Of a DNA stretch of 64,000 nucleotides, positions 44,994-56,472 are shown piece by piece (positions within the stretch are counted from its first letter, which is position 1; every line of letters starts with the position of its first letter). The notes beneath the pieces are model-generated. The model was not told the origin of the DNA, made no database searches, and saw only the letters and a list, made by a program, of their open reading frames with translations. Source of the stretch: Pseudomonas fluorescens (GTDB taxonomy: Bacteria > Pseudomonadota > Gammaproteobacteria > Pseudomonadales > Pseudomonadaceae); the NCBI RefSeq assembly GCF_900636825.1, contig NZ_LR134318.1:1707501-1771500 (forward strand). The letters are read 5' to 3'. The translations under genes were made by a program, and so were the position numbers.

Positions 44994-47825
44994 ATGCAAG
45001 AAAGCGTGATGCAGCGCATGTGGAACAGCGCCTACCTTTCAGGTGGAAACGCTGCCTATGTGGAAGAGCTTTATGAGCTCTACCTGCACGACCCTAACGC
45101 TGTGCCAGAAGAGTGGCGCACCTACTTTCAGAAGTTGCCAGCCGACGGCAACTCTGCCACTGATGTTTCGCACTCGACGATTCGCGATCATTTCGTGCTG
45201 CTGGCAAAGAACCAGCGCCGCGCCCAACCGGTTTCCGCCGGCAGCGTGAGCAGTGAGCACGAGAAGAAGCAAGTTGAAGTGCTGCGATTGATCCAGGCCT
45301 ACCGTATGCGTGGCCACCAGGCAGCCCAGCTTGACCCGCTGGGGCTGTGGCAGCGTCCTGCACCTGCAGACCTGTCGATCAATCATTACGGCTTGACCAA
45401 TGCCGATCTTGATACGACCTTCCGTGCCGGCGACCTGTTCATCGGCAAAGAGGAAGCGAGCCTACGCGAAATTCACGAAGCGTTGCAGCAGACATATTGC
45501 CGCACCATCGGCGCTGAATTTACGCACATCACCGATTCCGAGCAGCGCCAGTGGTTCCAGCAGCGTCTGGAAAGCGTGCGCGGTCGCCCGACGTACTCCG
45601 CTGATATCAAGAGCCATCTGCTTGAGCGCGTGACTGCCGGTGAAGGCCTGGAAAAATACCTGGGTACCAAATACCCGGGCACCAAGCGTTTCGGTCTGGA
45701 AGGCGGTGAAAGCCTGATTCCGATGCTCGACGAACTGATCCAGCGGTCCGGTTCCTACGGCACCAAGGAAGTCGTCATCGGCATGGCCCACCGTGGCCGT
45801 CTGAACGTATTGGTCAACACCTTCGGCAAGAACCCGCGTGAGCTGTTCGACGAGTTCGAAGGCAAGAAAAAGGTCGAGCTGGGTTCCGGTGACGTTAAAT
45901 ACCACCAGGGCTTCTCGTCCAACGTGATGACCGCCGGCGGTGAAGTTCACCTGGCCATGGCGTTCAACCCGTCCCACCTGGAGATCGTGTCTCCGGTGGT
46001 CGAAGGTTCGGTTCGCGCCCGTCAGGATCGTCGTAACGACCCGACCGGTGAGAAGGTTCTGCCGATCTCCATCCACGGTGACGCTGCGTTTGCAGGTCAG
46101 GGCGTGGTCATGGAAACCTTCCAGATGTCGCAGACCCGCGGTTTCAAGACCGGCGGTACCGTGCACATCGTGATCAACAACCAGGTTGGTTTCACCATCA
46201 GCAACCCGCTGGACTCGCGTTCCACCGAGTACGCCACCGACGTTGCCAAGATGATCCAGGCGCCGATCCTCCATGTGAATGGCGATGATCCGGAAGCCGT
46301 GCTGTTCGTAACCCAGCTTGCCATCGACTACCGCATGCAGTTCAAGCGTGACGTGGTCATCGATCTGGTCTGCTACCGTCGTCGCGGCCACAACGAGGCC
46401 GACGAACCTAGTGGCACTCAGCCTCTGATGTATCAGCAGATCACCAAGCAGCGCACCACCCGTGAGCTGTACGCTGATCGCCTGACCCAGGGCGGTGTTC
46501 TTGACGCAGAGCGTGTTCAGGCGAAAGTCGACGAATACCGCAACGCGCTGGACAACGGTCTGCACGTGGTGAAGAGCCTGGTCAAAGAGCCGAACAAAGA
46601 GTTGTTCGTGGACTGGCGTCCGTATCTGGGCCACGCCTGGACTGCGCGTCACGACACGCGTTTCGACCTCAAGACCCTGCAGGAACTGTCCGCCAAGCTG
46701 CTGGAAATTCCGGAAGGCTTCGTGGTTCAGCGTCAGGTCTCGAAGATCTACGAAGACCGTCAGAAGATGCAAGCCGGCGGCCTGCCGATCAACTGGGGTT
46801 ACGCCGAAACCATGGCGTACGCGACCCTGGCGTTCGAAGGTCACCCGATCCGCATGACCGGTCAGGACATCGGCCGCGGTACGTTCTCGCACCGTCACGC
46901 TGTGCTGCACAATCAGAAAGATGCGGGCACCTACATTCCGCTGCAGCACTTGTACGACGGTCAGCCTCGCTTCGACCTGTACGACTCGTTCCTGTCGGAA
47001 GAAGCGGTATTGGCGTTCGAATACGGTTACTCGACTACCACGCCGGATGCGCTGGTGATCTGGGAAGCCCAATTCGGCGACTTTGCCAACGGTGCACAGG
47101 TTGTAATCGACCAGTTCATCACCAGCGGCGAGCACAAGTGGGGTCGCCTCTGCGGTCTGACCATGTTGCTGCCACACGGTTATGAAGGTCAGGGCCCTGA
47201 GCACAGCTCGGCGCGTCTTGAGCGTTACCTGCAACTGTGCGCCGAGCACAACATTCAGGTTGCCGTTCCAACCACGCCAGCGCAGATCTACCATTTGCTG
47301 CGTCGTCAGGTGATTCGTCCACTGCGCAAGCCGTTGATCGTGCTGACACCGAAGTCGCTGCTGCGTCACAAGCTGGCCATCTCGACACTGGAAGATCTGG
47401 CCGAAGGTTCGTTCCAGACCGTGATCCCGGAAATCGATGCTCTGGACCCGAAAAAGGTCGAGCGCGTTGTTCTGTGTAGCGGCAAGGTCTACTACGACCT
47501 GTTGGAAAAACGCCGTGCCGAAGGCCGCGAAGATATTGCCATCGTGCGTATCGAGCAGCTGTATCCGTTCCCTGAAGATGACTTGAAAGAAGTCCTGGCG
47601 CCTTACACCAATGCCAAACATGCGGTCTGGTGTCAGGAAGAGCCGATGAACCAGGGTGCGTGGTACTGCAGCCAGCATCACTTGCGCCGTAGCATCGGTA
47701 ACCTCGACAAGTCTCTCGTACTCGAGTACGCGGGCCGTGAGGCTTCTGCTGCTCCTGCTTGTGGTTACGCATCGATGCACGCCGAGCAGCAGGAAAAACT
47801 GCTGCAAGATGCTTTCACTGTTTAA
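44994..47825 (+). CDS. sucA: 2-oxoglutarate dehydrogenase E1 component
   Basis: SucA decarboxylates 2-oxoglutarate using thiamine diphosphate and succinylates the lipoyl group of SucB. The 943-residue protein has the E1o N-terminal segment (SGGNAAYVEELYELYLHDP), GMAHRGRLNVLVNTFGKNP, GDAAFAGQGVVMETFQMS, the TPP/Mg2+ motif region with VIDLVCYRRRGHNEADEPS, and the C-terminal transketolase-like half. The start is the ATG after a GAGGGTGACC ribosome-binding site; MQESVMQRMW is typical. It heads the sucAB-lpd unit within the TCA block. Confidence 0.97.
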   Translation: MQESVMQRMWNSAYLSGGNAAYVEELYELYLHDPNAVPEEWRTYFQKLPADGNSATDVSHSTIRDHFVLLAKNQRRAQPVSAGSVSSEHEKKQVEVLRLIQAYRMRGHQAAQLDPLGLWQRPAPADLSINHYGLTNADLDTTFRAGDLFIGKEEASLREIHEALQQTYCRTIGAEFTHITDSEQRQWFQQRLESVRGRPTYSADIKSHLLERVTAGEGLEKYLGTKYPGTKRFGLEGGESLIPMLDELIQRSGSYGTKEVVIGMAHRGRLNVLVNTFGKNPRELFDEFEGKKKVELGSGDVKYHQGFSSNVMTAGGEVHLAMAFNPSHLEIVSPVVEGSVRARQDRRNDPTGEKVLPISIHGDAAFAGQGVVMETFQMSQTRGFKTGGTVHIVINNQVGFTISNPLDSRSTEYATDVAKMIQAPILHVNGDDPEAVLFVTQLAIDYRMQFKRDVVIDLVCYRRRGHNEADEPSGTQPLMYQQITKQRTTRELYADRLTQGGVLDAERVQAKVDEYRNALDNGLHVVKSLVKEPNKELFVDWRPYLGHAWTARHDTRFDLKTLQELSAKLLEIPEGFVVQRQVSKIYEDRQKMQAGGLPINWGYAETMAYATLAFEGHPIRMTGQDIGRGTFSHRHAVLHNQKDAGTYIPLQHLYDGQPRFDLYDSFLSEEAVLAFEYGYSTTTPDALVIWEAQFGDFANGAQVVIDQFITSGEHKWGRLCGLTMLLPHGYEGQGPEHSSARLERYLQLCAEHNIQVAVPTTPAQIYHLLRRQVIRPLRKPLIVLTPKSLLRHKLAISTLEDLAEGSFQTVIPEIDALDPKKVERVVLCSGKVYYDLLEKRRAEGREDIAIVRIEQLYPFPEDDLKEVLAPYTNAKHAVWCQEEPMNQGAWYCSQHHLRRSIGNLDKSLVLEYAGREASAAPACGYASMHAEQQEKLLQDAFTV

Positions 47826-47869
47826 CGCCTTCGCGCTGACTGAAACCGAATTTTAAGGACCCACAGATA

Positions 47870-49090
47870 ATGGCTATCGAAATCAAAGCCCCGTCATTCC
47901 CGGAATCGGTTGCCGATGGCACCGTTGCCACCTGGCACAAGAAACCAGGTGAGGCCGTCAAGCGTGACGACCTGATCGTCGACATCGAAACCGACAAGGT
48001 CGTACTCGAAGTGTTGGCTGAAGCGGACGGCGTGCTGGGCGCAATCGTTGCCAACGAAGGCGATACCGTACTTTCCAACCAGGTATTGGGCTCGATCGAA
48101 GAGGGTGGCGCTGCCGCCGCTGCTCCAGCCGCCGCCGCTGCTCCGGCTGCTGCCGCCGCGCCAGCCGCTGCTGAAGGTGAAGACGATCCTGTCGCTGCAC
48201 CGGCTGCTCGCAAGCTGGCTGAAGAAAACGGCATCAACATCGCTTCCGTTGCCGGTACCGGCAAGGGCGGTCGTGTGACCAAGGAAGACGTGGTGGCTGC
48301 TGTTGCTGCCAAGAAAGCCGCTCCGGCTGCCGCGCCTGCCAAGGCTGCTGCTCCTTCGGCTGCCGCTCCTGTGTTCGCCGCTGGCGACCGCATCGAGAAG
48401 CGCGTACCGATGACCCGCGTTCGTGCCACCGTGGCCAAGCGTCTGGTTGAAGCACAGTCGAACATGGCGATGCTGACCACCTTCAACGAAGTCGACATGA
48501 CTGAAGTCATGGCGCTGCGTTCGAAGTACAAGGACCTGTTCGAGAAGTCCCACAACGGCGTACGCCTGGGCTTCATGTCGTTCTTCGTGAAAGCGGCCAC
48601 CGAAGCGCTGAAACGCTTCCCGGCTGTTAACGCATCGATCGATGGCGCTGACATCGTCTACCACGGCTACGCGGACATCGGCGTTGCCGTTTCCAGCGAC
48701 CGTGGCCTGGTTGTTCCGGTTCTGCGTAACGCCGAACTGATGAGCCTGGCTGAAATCGAAGGCGGCATCGCAACATTCGGCAAAAAAGCCCGTGACGGCA
48801 AACTGTCGATGGACGAGATGACCGGTGGTACCTTCACCATCACCAACGGTGGTACCTTCGGTTCGATGATGTCGACCCCGATCGTCAACCCGCCGCAGGC
48901 AGCGATTCTGGGCATGCACAACATCATCCAGCGTCCTATGGCCATCAACGGCCAGGTCGTTATCCGCCCGATGATGTACCTGGCACTGTCCTACGATCAC
49001 CGTCTGATCGATGGCAAAGAAGCTGTGACCTTCCTGGTGACCATCAAGAACCTGCTGGAAGATCCGGCTCGTCTGTTGCTGGATATCTAA
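47870..49090 (+). CDS. sucB: Dihydrolipoyl succinyltransferase (E2 component)
   Basis: SucB transfers succinyl from the lipoyl arm to CoA. The 406-residue protein has an N-terminal lipoyl domain (lipoyl Lys in [11 protein letters not shown]), a long Ala/Pro linker, an E3-binding domain ([20 protein letters not shown]), a second Ala/Pro linker, and the catalytic domain ending with the active-site [13 protein letters not shown]. The linkers are very Ala-rich. It follows sucA by 44 bases. Confidence 0.96.
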   Translation: MAIEIKAPSFPESVADGTVATWHKKPGEAVKRDDLIVDIETDKVVLEVLAEADGVLGAIVANEGDTVLSNQVLGSIEEGGAAAAAPAAAAAPAAAAAPAAAEGEDDPVAAPAARKLAEENGINIASVAGTGKGGRVTKEDVVAAVAAKKAAPAAAPAKAAAPSAAAPVFAAGDRIEKRVPMTRVRATVAKRLVEAQSNMAMLTTFNEVDMTEVMALRSKYKDLFEKSHNGVRLGFMSFFVKAATEALKRFPAVNASIDGADIVYHGYADIGVAVSSDRGLVVPVLRNAELMSLAEIEGGIATFGKKARDGKLSMDEMTGGTFTITNGGTFGSMMSTPIVNPPQAAILGMHNIIQRPMAINGQVVIRPMMYLALSYDHRLIDGKEAVTFLVTIKNLLEDPARLLLDI

Positions 49091-49091
49091 G

Positions 49092-49176
49092 AAACAGCTG
49101 CAAGCTTTCAGCTACAAGCCTCAAGCTCAAGACGAGCCGGTGGGCTTGCAGCTTGAAGCTTGCGGCTTGTAGCTTT
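49092..49176. repeat. 'AAGCTGCAAGC' family inverted repeat (copy D3)
   Basis: An imperfect inverted pair, CAGCTGCAAGCTTTCAGC... and ...GCTTGCAGCTTGAAGC, fills the sucB-lpd gap. It is the same word family as the cluster after actP. It lies inside a TCA operon, so it may affect the lpd message. Confidence 0.75.
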
Positions 49177-49198
49177 ATTGCTAAAGAGGATTTTTTGA

Positions 49199-50635
<1,437 letters not shown>

Positions 50636-50649
50636 CAGACAATAAGAAA

Positions 50650-50830
50650 CCACGGCGGTAACGGCCCGTCGTGAGCCTTGCGAGCAAGTCTCACCGCGGA
50701 ATGTCCGCCGGACGCAGTCTTGCGTAGCTGCACCGGGTAACCGGAAAGCTGCGCAAGCAGCAGTCACAGGTGGCGCGGCACTCAATCGAGCGCAGCGCCG
50801 AATGCGCAGTACCTAACGAAGACGGTAAAA
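50650..50830 (+). ncRNA. Structured 5' leader of sucC (candidate sucC RNA motif)
   Basis: The 198-base lpd-sucC gap contains several strong stems: GTGAG...CTCAC enclosing CTTG/CAAG, GTCCGCCGGAC, and GCGTAGCT / AGCTGCGC around an ACCGGGTAACCGG hairpin. Conserved RNA structures upstream of sucC have been described in Pseudomonas. The identification rests on position and foldability and was not tested for covariation. Confidence 0.6.
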
Positions 50831-50833
50831 AGC

Positions 50834-52000
50834 ATGAATCTTCACGAGTATCAGGGTAAGCAGCTGTTCGCTGAATACGGCCTGCCAGTTTCCACTGGTT
50901 ACGCAGTAGACACCCCGGAAGCAGCAGCAGAAGCTTGCGACAAAATCGGCGGCAGCGAGTGGGTTGTCAAAGCTCAGGTCCACGCCGGTGGTCGCGGTAA
51001 AGCGGGCGGCGTTAAGCTGGTTCGCAGCAAAGAAGACGCCAAAGCCTTCGCACAGCAGTGGCTGGGCAAGCGTCTGGTGACTTACCAGACTGACGCCAAC
51101 GGCCAGCCAGTCACCAAGATCCTGGTTGAATCGTGCACTGATATCGCTAAAGAGCTGTACCTGGGCGCTGTCGTTGACCGTTCGAGCCGTCGCATCGTGT
51201 TCATGGCTTCCACCGAAGGTGGCGTGGACATCGAGAAAATCGCTCACGACACTCCAGAAAAAATTCTGAAAGCCACTATCGATCCACTGGTTGGCGCTCA
51301 GCCATCCCAGGGTCGCGAGCTGGCATTCCAGCTGGGTCTGGAAGGCAAGCAGGTTACTCAGTTCGCCAAGATCTTCGTTGGTCTGGCCAAGCTGTTCAAA
51401 GACCACGACCTGGCTCTGCTGGAAGTGAACCCGCTGGTGATCAAGGCTGACGGCGATCTGCATTGCCTCGACGCCAAAATCAACATCGACGCCAACGCCA
51501 TGTACCGTCAGCCTAAGCTGAAGGCTTTCCACGATCCGTCGCAGGACGATCCGCGCGAAGCGCACGCTGCCAAGTTCGAACTGAACTACGTAGCACTGGA
51601 AGGCAACATCGGCTGCATGGTCAACGGTGCTGGCCTGGCCATGGGTACCATGGACATCGTCAACCTGCATGGCGGCAAGCCAGCCAACTTCCTCGACGTA
51701 GGTGGTGGCGCTACCAAAGAACGCGTAACTGAAGCGTTCAAGATCATTCTGTCCGACACCAATGTCGCTGCAGTACTGGTCAACATCTTCGGCGGCATCG
51801 TTCGTTGCGACATGATTGCCGAAGGCATCATCGGCGCTGTGAAAGAAGTCGGCGTGAAAATCCCGGTTGTTGTTCGCCTTGAAGGCAACAACGCTGAGCT
51901 GGGCGCTAAAGTATTGGCAGAAAGCGGTTTGAACATCATCGCTGCTACCAGCCTGACCGACGCTGCTCAACAAGTTGTCAAAGCTGCGGAGGGCAAATAA
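50834..52000 (+). CDS. sucC: Succinyl-CoA synthetase beta subunit
   Basis: SucC holds the nucleotide-binding ATP-grasp domain of the enzyme that makes ATP/GTP from succinyl-CoA. The 388-residue protein has [20 protein letters not shown] at the start, the ATP-grasp block [17 protein letters not shown] and the C-terminal CoA-ligase-like region with [13 protein letters not shown]. Its stop overlaps the sucD start by one base (TAATG). Confidence 0.97.
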   Translation: MNLHEYQGKQLFAEYGLPVSTGYAVDTPEAAAEACDKIGGSEWVVKAQVHAGGRGKAGGVKLVRSKEDAKAFAQQWLGKRLVTYQTDANGQPVTKILVESCTDIAKELYLGAVVDRSSRRIVFMASTEGGVDIEKIAHDTPEKILKATIDPLVGAQPSQGRELAFQLGLEGKQVTQFAKIFVGLAKLFKDHDLALLEVNPLVIKADGDLHCLDAKINIDANAMYRQPKLKAFHDPSQDDPREAHAAKFELNYVALEGNIGCMVNGAGLAMGTMDIVNLHGGKPANFLDVGGGATKERVTEAFKIILSDTNVAAVLVNIFGGIVRCDMIAEGIIGAVKEVGVKIPVVVRLEGNNAELGAKVLAESGLNIIAATSLTDAAQQVVKAAEGK

Positions 52001-52881
52001 TGAGCGTCCTGATCAATAAAGACACCAAAGTTATCTGCCAGGGTATTACCGGTTCGCAAGGTAGTTTCCACACCCAGCAAGCCATCGAATACGGCACCAA
52101 GATGGTTGGCGGCGTAACTCCGGGCAAGGGCGGCACCGAGCACCTGGGTCTGCCAGTGTTCAACACCGTTAAAGACGCAGTAGCGGCCACTGGCGCTACC
52201 GCCAGCGTGATCTACGTTCCGGCTCCGTTCTGCAAGGACTCGATCCTGGAAGCGGCGTTCGGCGGCATCAAGCTGATCGTCTGCATCACCGAAGGCATTC
52301 CTACCCTGGACATGCTGGACGCCAAAGTTAAGTGCGACGAGCTGGGCGTAGTCCTGATCGGCCCTAACTGCCCAGGCGTGATCACCCCAGGCGAATGCAA
52401 GATCGGCATCATGCCAGGTCACATTCACTTGCCAGGCAAGGTCGGTATCGTTTCGCGTTCCGGCACCCTGACCTACGAAGCTGTGAAGCAGACCACTGAC
52501 GCCGGTTTCGGTCAGTCGACTTGCGTCGGCATCGGCGGTGACCCGATCCCGGGTTCGAACTTCATCGACATCCTGAAGCTGTTCCAGGAAGACCCGAAGA
52601 CCGAAGCGATCGTGATGATCGGCGAGATCGGCGGTTCGGCTGAAGAAGAAGCGGCTGCCTACATCAAGGCACACGTGACCAAGCCGGTTGTTTCCTACAT
52701 CGCTGGTGTGACTGCTCCTCCGGGCAAGCGCATGGGCCATGCTGGCGCGATCATCTCTGGCGGCAAAGGCACTGCAGACGAGAAATTCGCTGCACTGCAG
52801 GACGCAGGCGTTAAAACCGTGCGTTCGCTGGCAGACATCGGCAAGGCCTTGGCCGAGCTGACTGGCTGGGCTGTCAAGTAA
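52000..52881 (+). CDS. sucD: Succinyl-CoA synthetase alpha subunit
   Basis: SucD binds CoA and is phosphorylated on a His during catalysis. The 293-residue protein has the CoA-binding start ([18 protein letters not shown]), [19 protein letters not shown], and the active-site His in [14 protein letters not shown] near residue 246. The length is normal. It is followed by an intrinsic terminator that closes the TCA block. Confidence 0.97.
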   Translation: MSVLINKDTKVICQGITGSQGSFHTQQAIEYGTKMVGGVTPGKGGTEHLGLPVFNTVKDAVAATGATASVIYVPAPFCKDSILEAAFGGIKLIVCITEGIPTLDMLDAKVKCDELGVVLIGPNCPGVITPGECKIGIMPGHIHLPGKVGIVSRSGTLTYEAVKQTTDAGFGQSTCVGIGGDPIPGSNFIDILKLFQEDPKTEAIVMIGEIGGSAEEEAAAYIKAHVTKPVVSYIAGVTAPPGKRMGHAGAIISGGKGTADEKFAALQDAGVKTVRSLADIGKALAELTGWAVK

Positions 52882-52910
52882 GCCTCGCGCTTAGCTGACG
52901 CTCCGCCAAA

Positions 52911-52936
52911 CAAAGGCCACCTTCGGGTGGCCTTTG
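52911..52936 (+). terminator. Intrinsic terminator after sucD
   Basis: A CAAAGGCCACC / GGTGGCCTTTG stem with a small loop. The T run after it is interrupted (TTTGTCGTTT). Confidence 0.8.
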
Positions 52937-52955
52937 TCGTTTCTGCAATTCGGAA

Positions 52956-53055
52956 GATCAAAAGATCGTCCGATCGCGGCCCGAGCCTTCGGCAGCTCCT
53001 ACAGGAGGAATGCATTGCAAAGGTAGGAGCTGCCGAAGGCTGCGATCTTTTGATC
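52956..53055. repeat. REP pair, 'GTAGGAGCTGCCG' family (copy A7)
   Basis: The left arm (52956-53003) contains an insertion (around CGTCCGATCGCGGCCC), and the right arm (53023-53055) is regular. The remaining 240 bases to brnQ hold no gene and no strong hairpin. Confidence 0.82.
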
Positions 53056-53298
53056 TTTGCCGTAGCAACGAAAAATAAATACGTAAACGCGACACAGAAA
53101 TGTCGCGTATCGGATAGTTCGCCCTCCAACAGTGCGTTTGTCAGCCAAATTCGTTAGGCTGGCAGCCATTTTTGCGTCCGCCGCCCACAAGGCAGCCACG
53201 CGCTTTAAGGGTCAGTCCCATACGGATCGACAGCATTTCCCTAATCCAACAGGGCAATTCCCCTCTAAATTCCGATTCAGTAGTGTGGTATTACCTTA

Positions 53299-54612
53299 AT
53301 GAAAGTTTTGAAAGGTCAGGACATCCTGGCGCTTGGCTTCATGACATTTGCCCTGTTTGTCGGGGCTGGCAACATCATTTTTCCCCCTATCGTTGGCTTG
53401 CAGGCCGGACCTCACGTCTGGATGGCGGCGCTGGGCTTTCTGATCACTGCAGTAGGTCTGCCTGTGATCACCGTCGTCGCGCTGGCCAAGGTCGGTGGAG
53501 CGATGGACGCACTCAGTAGCCCGATCGGTAAAGTGGCCGGGGGCATTCTGGCTGCAGCATGCTACCTGGCAGTCGGTCCGTTGTTTGCGACTCCACGCAC
53601 CGCGACCGTTTCTTTCGAAGTCGGCCTCGCGCCGCTGACCGGCGAGAGCCCGCTTGCGCTGTTTCTCTACAGCTCGGTGTACTTCCTGCTGGTGTTCTTC
53701 ATCTCGCTCTACCCTGGGCGTTTGCTGGACACCGTGGGCCGCTTTCTCGCGCCGCTGAAAATCATTGCCCTGGCGGTACTGGGCATCGCCGCGTTCGCAC
53801 TGCCGGCCGGTGACATCGGCCATGGCACACCGGAATATGTCGCGGCACCGTTCTCGCAGGGGTTCATCAATGGTTACTTGACCATGGATACCTTGGGCGC
53901 GCTGGTGTTCGGCATCGTCATCGTCAACGCGATTCGTTCGCGCGGTGTCGATTCGCCCAAGCTGATCACCCGTTACGCAATCATTGCCGGCCTGATTGCC
54001 GGCGTTGGTCTGGCGCTGGTCTACGTCAGCCTGTTCCGACTCGGTTCCGGCAGTCATGAAGTCGCGGTCGGTGCAACCAACGGTGCGGCGGTTCTGCACG
54101 CTTACGTTCAGCACACTTTCGGTTCGCTGGGGAGCGGCTTCCTTGCCGTGCTGATTTCGCTGGCGTGTCTGGTGACAGCGGTGGGTCTGACCTGTGCCTG
54201 CGCCGAATACTTCAGCCGCGTATTGCCGCTGTCGTACAAGACGCTGGTGATTATCCTCGCGGCGTTCTCGCTGTTGGTTTCCAACCTGGGCCTGACCAAG
54301 CTGATCGCTTTCTCGATCCCGGTACTCACTGCGATCTACCCGCCGTGCATCGTTCTGGTCGCGCTGAGCTTCTGCAAAGACTTCTGGCATGAACACGGGC
54401 GCATCCTTGGCCCGGTGATGCTGGTGTCTTTTGTCTTCGGTACGATCGATGCCCTGAAGGGCGCGGGTCTGGCCGACTGGATGCCGAGCGAGCTGTCGCA
54501 TCTGCCGCTGAGCGAGCAAGGCTTGGCCTGGCTGGTGCCATGCGTGATGACGCTGGTTGTTGCGGTCGTTTGCGACCGCCTGCTGGGCAAGCGCAGCCAA
54601 GCCATGGCCTGA
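53299..54612 (+). CDS. brnQ: Branched-chain amino acid:cation symporter
   Basis: BrnQ (BraB/BraZ type) takes up leucine, isoleucine and valine with Na+ or H+. The 437-residue protein has twelve or so membrane helices and the family N-terminus [22 protein letters not shown]. Conserved [18 protein letters not shown] residues appear as [15 protein letters not shown]. There is no clear Shine-Dalgarno before the ATG (...GTGGTATTACCTTA), so the start is accepted from alignment to the family. A terminator follows. Confidence 0.93.
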   Translation: MKVLKGQDILALGFMTFALFVGAGNIIFPPIVGLQAGPHVWMAALGFLITAVGLPVITVVALAKVGGAMDALSSPIGKVAGGILAAACYLAVGPLFATPRTATVSFEVGLAPLTGESPLALFLYSSVYFLLVFFISLYPGRLLDTVGRFLAPLKIIALAVLGIAAFALPAGDIGHGTPEYVAAPFSQGFINGYLTMDTLGALVFGIVIVNAIRSRGVDSPKLITRYAIIAGLIAGVGLALVYVSLFRLGSGSHEVAVGATNGAAVLHAYVQHTFGSLGSGFLAVLISLACLVTAVGLTCACAEYFSRVLPLSYKTLVIILAAFSLLVSNLGLTKLIAFSIPVLTAIYPPCIVLVALSFCKDFWHEHGRILGPVMLVSFVFGTIDALKGAGLADWMPSELSHLPLSEQGLAWLVPCVMTLVVAVVCDRLLGKRSQAMA

Positions 54613-54656
54613 CGTGGTGTGAGCCGCCACAAGCGGGTCAAGCACGGTTAAACAGA

Positions 54657-54691
54657 AATGCCCCGTATCAATCGGTACGGGGCATTTTTTA
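54657..54691 (+). terminator. Intrinsic terminator of brnQ
   Basis: Stem AAATGCCCCGTA / TACGGGGCATTT followed by T residues. Confidence 0.88.
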
Positions 54692-54747
54692 TGCGCGAGG
54701 CAGTGTCTTTTTTGCTGAGCTAACGTCGAAGGGTTGCTTAGCTTTTA

Positions 54748-54837
54748 TGTAGGAGTGAGCCTGCTCGCGATAGCGGTCTGGCAGTCACCATTGTATTGAC
54801 TGACAAAACGCTATCGCGAGCAGGCTCGCTCCCACAG
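54748..54837. repeat. REP pair, 'GAGCCTGCTCGCGATAGCG' family (copy B8)
   Basis: Arms at 54748-54780 and 54809-54837, nearly perfect inverted copies, between brnQ and the DUF599 gene. Confidence 0.86.
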
Positions 54838-54874
54838 GTCGTTCGTACCGTGTTCACATCTCACAGGGATTTGC

Positions 54875-55612
54875 ATGTCGTTCATCCAAGCCAATCTGAT
54901 CCACCTGCTCGCCGCGTGCTGGTTCGTCATCTGCTGGGGCGGTTACACCCGTTATGCCACCTGGAAGGGCCGCGATACTGCGTGCCTGGCTAGCGTGCTG
55001 CACCTGTACCGCGAAGACTGGATGCGACGCATGTTGCTGCGTGACAACCGCATTGCCGATGCCAGTGTGATCGGTAACCTGGAGCGCAACGCTTCATTCT
55101 TTGCGTCCAGTACGCTGATCATTCTTGCCGGTATTCTCACGGTGCTTGGCGCGTCCGAGCGGGCGGTGTCGTTATTGGCGGACATCCCGATGGTGCAGCA
55201 GGCGTCACAGGGAATGTCGGAGATCAAACTGCTGTGTCTGGCCATGGTCTTCGTCTACGCCTTCTTCACTTTCAGCTGGTGCATGCGTCAGTACAACTTT
55301 GCAGCGGTGCTGGTTGGTTCGGCGCCGATGATCGGCGAACGACATGTCTCCGAACAGGAGCGCAAGGCGTTCGCTGCGCGGGCCGCGCGGGTGATTTCGA
55401 TGGCGGCCAACCAGTTCAACTTCGGTCTGCGCTCTTATTACTTCGGCATGACCATGCTGGCGTGGTTCGTCAGCCCATGGTTGTTCATGTTATTGAGCGC
55501 CGGAGTGGTTCTGGTGTTGTACCGGCGCGAATTTCATTCCGACGTTCTTGACGTAATGGTGTATACCCCTACAGAAGCGCCCATCCCCGAGGCGAACAAA
55601 GAGGCTGTTTGA
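54875..55612 (+). CDS. DUF599 family membrane protein
   Basis: The 245-residue protein has four predicted membrane helices and an N-terminal CxxC-free core with RDTACLASVLHLYREDWMRR as the recognisable family block. DUF599 proteins are common in pseudomonads, but their function is not known. The stop overlaps the next gene's start by one base (TGATG), so it forms a two-gene unit with the MAPEG-family gene. Confidence 0.82.
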   Translation: MSFIQANLIHLLAACWFVICWGGYTRYATWKGRDTACLASVLHLYREDWMRRMLLRDNRIADASVIGNLERNASFFASSTLIILAGILTVLGASERAVSLLADIPMVQQASQGMSEIKLLCLAMVFVYAFFTFSWCMRQYNFAAVLVGSAPMIGERHVSEQERKAFAARAARVISMAANQFNFGLRSYYFGMTMLAWFVSPWLFMLLSAGVVLVLYRREFHSDVLDVMVYTPTEAPIPEANKEAV

Positions 55613-56013
55613 TGAGTATTCCGTTCTGGTGTGTATTTATCAGTGCGCTGTTGATCTACATCGCGCGCATGCCGGTGGGCAAAGCCATGAAAGAGCAGGG
55701 CGGTTACAACAACCACCTGCCACGCGAACAGCAGGCACAGTTGACCGGTTACGGCGCCAGAGCATTAGCTGCGCACCAGAATAGTATCGAGGCATTCATT
55801 CTATTCGCGGTGGGCGTGCTGATGGCGCATACCACACAAACCGCGGGTTGGTTGATCGATGCACTGGCGATCATCTTTGTGATCGCGCGGATCCTCTACG
55901 TGTGGCTTTATCTGGCTGATGTGCCCGCACTGCGAAGTCTGGTATGGCTGGTTGGCTTAGTTTGTTCGCTGTTGCTGATGATTAGTCCAACGTTCAGAAC
56001 TGTGTTGCTCTAA
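55612..56013 (+). CDS. MAPEG family membrane protein
   Basis: The 133-residue protein has four membrane helices and the MAPEG block: GYGARALAAHQNSIEAFILF followed by ARILYVWLYLADVP. Members of this superfamily include glutathione transferases and eicosanoid enzymes; bacterial ones of this short group are largely uncharacterised. The start overlaps the DUF599 stop. A hairpin terminator follows. Confidence 0.86.
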   Translation: MSIPFWCVFISALLIYIARMPVGKAMKEQGGYNNHLPREQQAQLTGYGARALAAHQNSIEAFILFAVGVLMAHTTQTAGWLIDALAIIFVIARILYVWLYLADVPALRSLVWLVGLVCSLLLMISPTFRTVLL

Positions 56014-56035
56014 GCCCGGTAAATTCCAGGCAAAA

Positions 56036-56065
56036 GAAAACCCGCACATGGCGGGTTTTCTTTTT
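56036..56065. terminator. Bidirectional intrinsic terminator
   Basis: GAAAACCCGC / GCGGGTTTTC stem with T residues after it and A residues before it, shared by the forward MAPEG gene and the reverse lipoprotein gene. Confidence 0.84.
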
Positions 56066-56077
56066 ATACCAAAGAGC

Positions 56078-56314
56078 TTATTGCTTCTTGGCAGCTTCGT
56101 CTTGCGCAGCAGCGTTCGATTCAGCCTGAGCTTTGGCAGCTTCAGCGTTTTCTTTTGCTGCGTCGTTCACTTTATCCTGAGCTTTGTTCATGTCTTGCTG
56201 AGCTTGCTCAGCATGTTGGTTGGCATCTTGAGCTTTGTCCTCGGATTTTTTATCGCAGGCAGCGAGACCGAGGGAAGCGGTCAACATCAAGGCAATAGCT
56301 AAAGTCTTACGCAT
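56078..56314 (-). CDS. Small Ala/Lys/Glu-rich lipoprotein
   Basis: The 78-residue protein has a lipoprotein signal with lipobox LAAC (Cys 20) and then about 55 residues almost entirely of Ala, Lys, Glu, Gln, Asp and Asn, which should form a single charged helix. It resembles Lpp-like or stress-related small lipoproteins, but no family can be claimed. AAGGAGA precedes the start. The longer in-frame reading from 56383 is unlikely. Confidence 0.8.
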   Translation of the reverse strand: MRKTLAIALMLTASLGLAACDKKSEDKAQDANQHAEQAQQDMNKAQDKVNDAAKENAEAAKAQAESNAAAQDEAAKKQ

Positions 56315-56472
56315 GGGGTGTTTCTCCTTATGGAAAATAACTACTGGCCTTAAGAACTCGGCGCCGCGGGTTAAGTTCCTCATTTGTTTCAGATATATAA
56401 GTTTGTTTTATCACGGAACTTTTGCCGCTTTTCCCACTACTGGCACAACGCCTTAATGCGAGTAATTATCGA

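Noticed and set aside
45462..47807. Reverse-strand open frame of 781 codons
   Set aside because: Antisense to sucA, low complexity and without any family motif.
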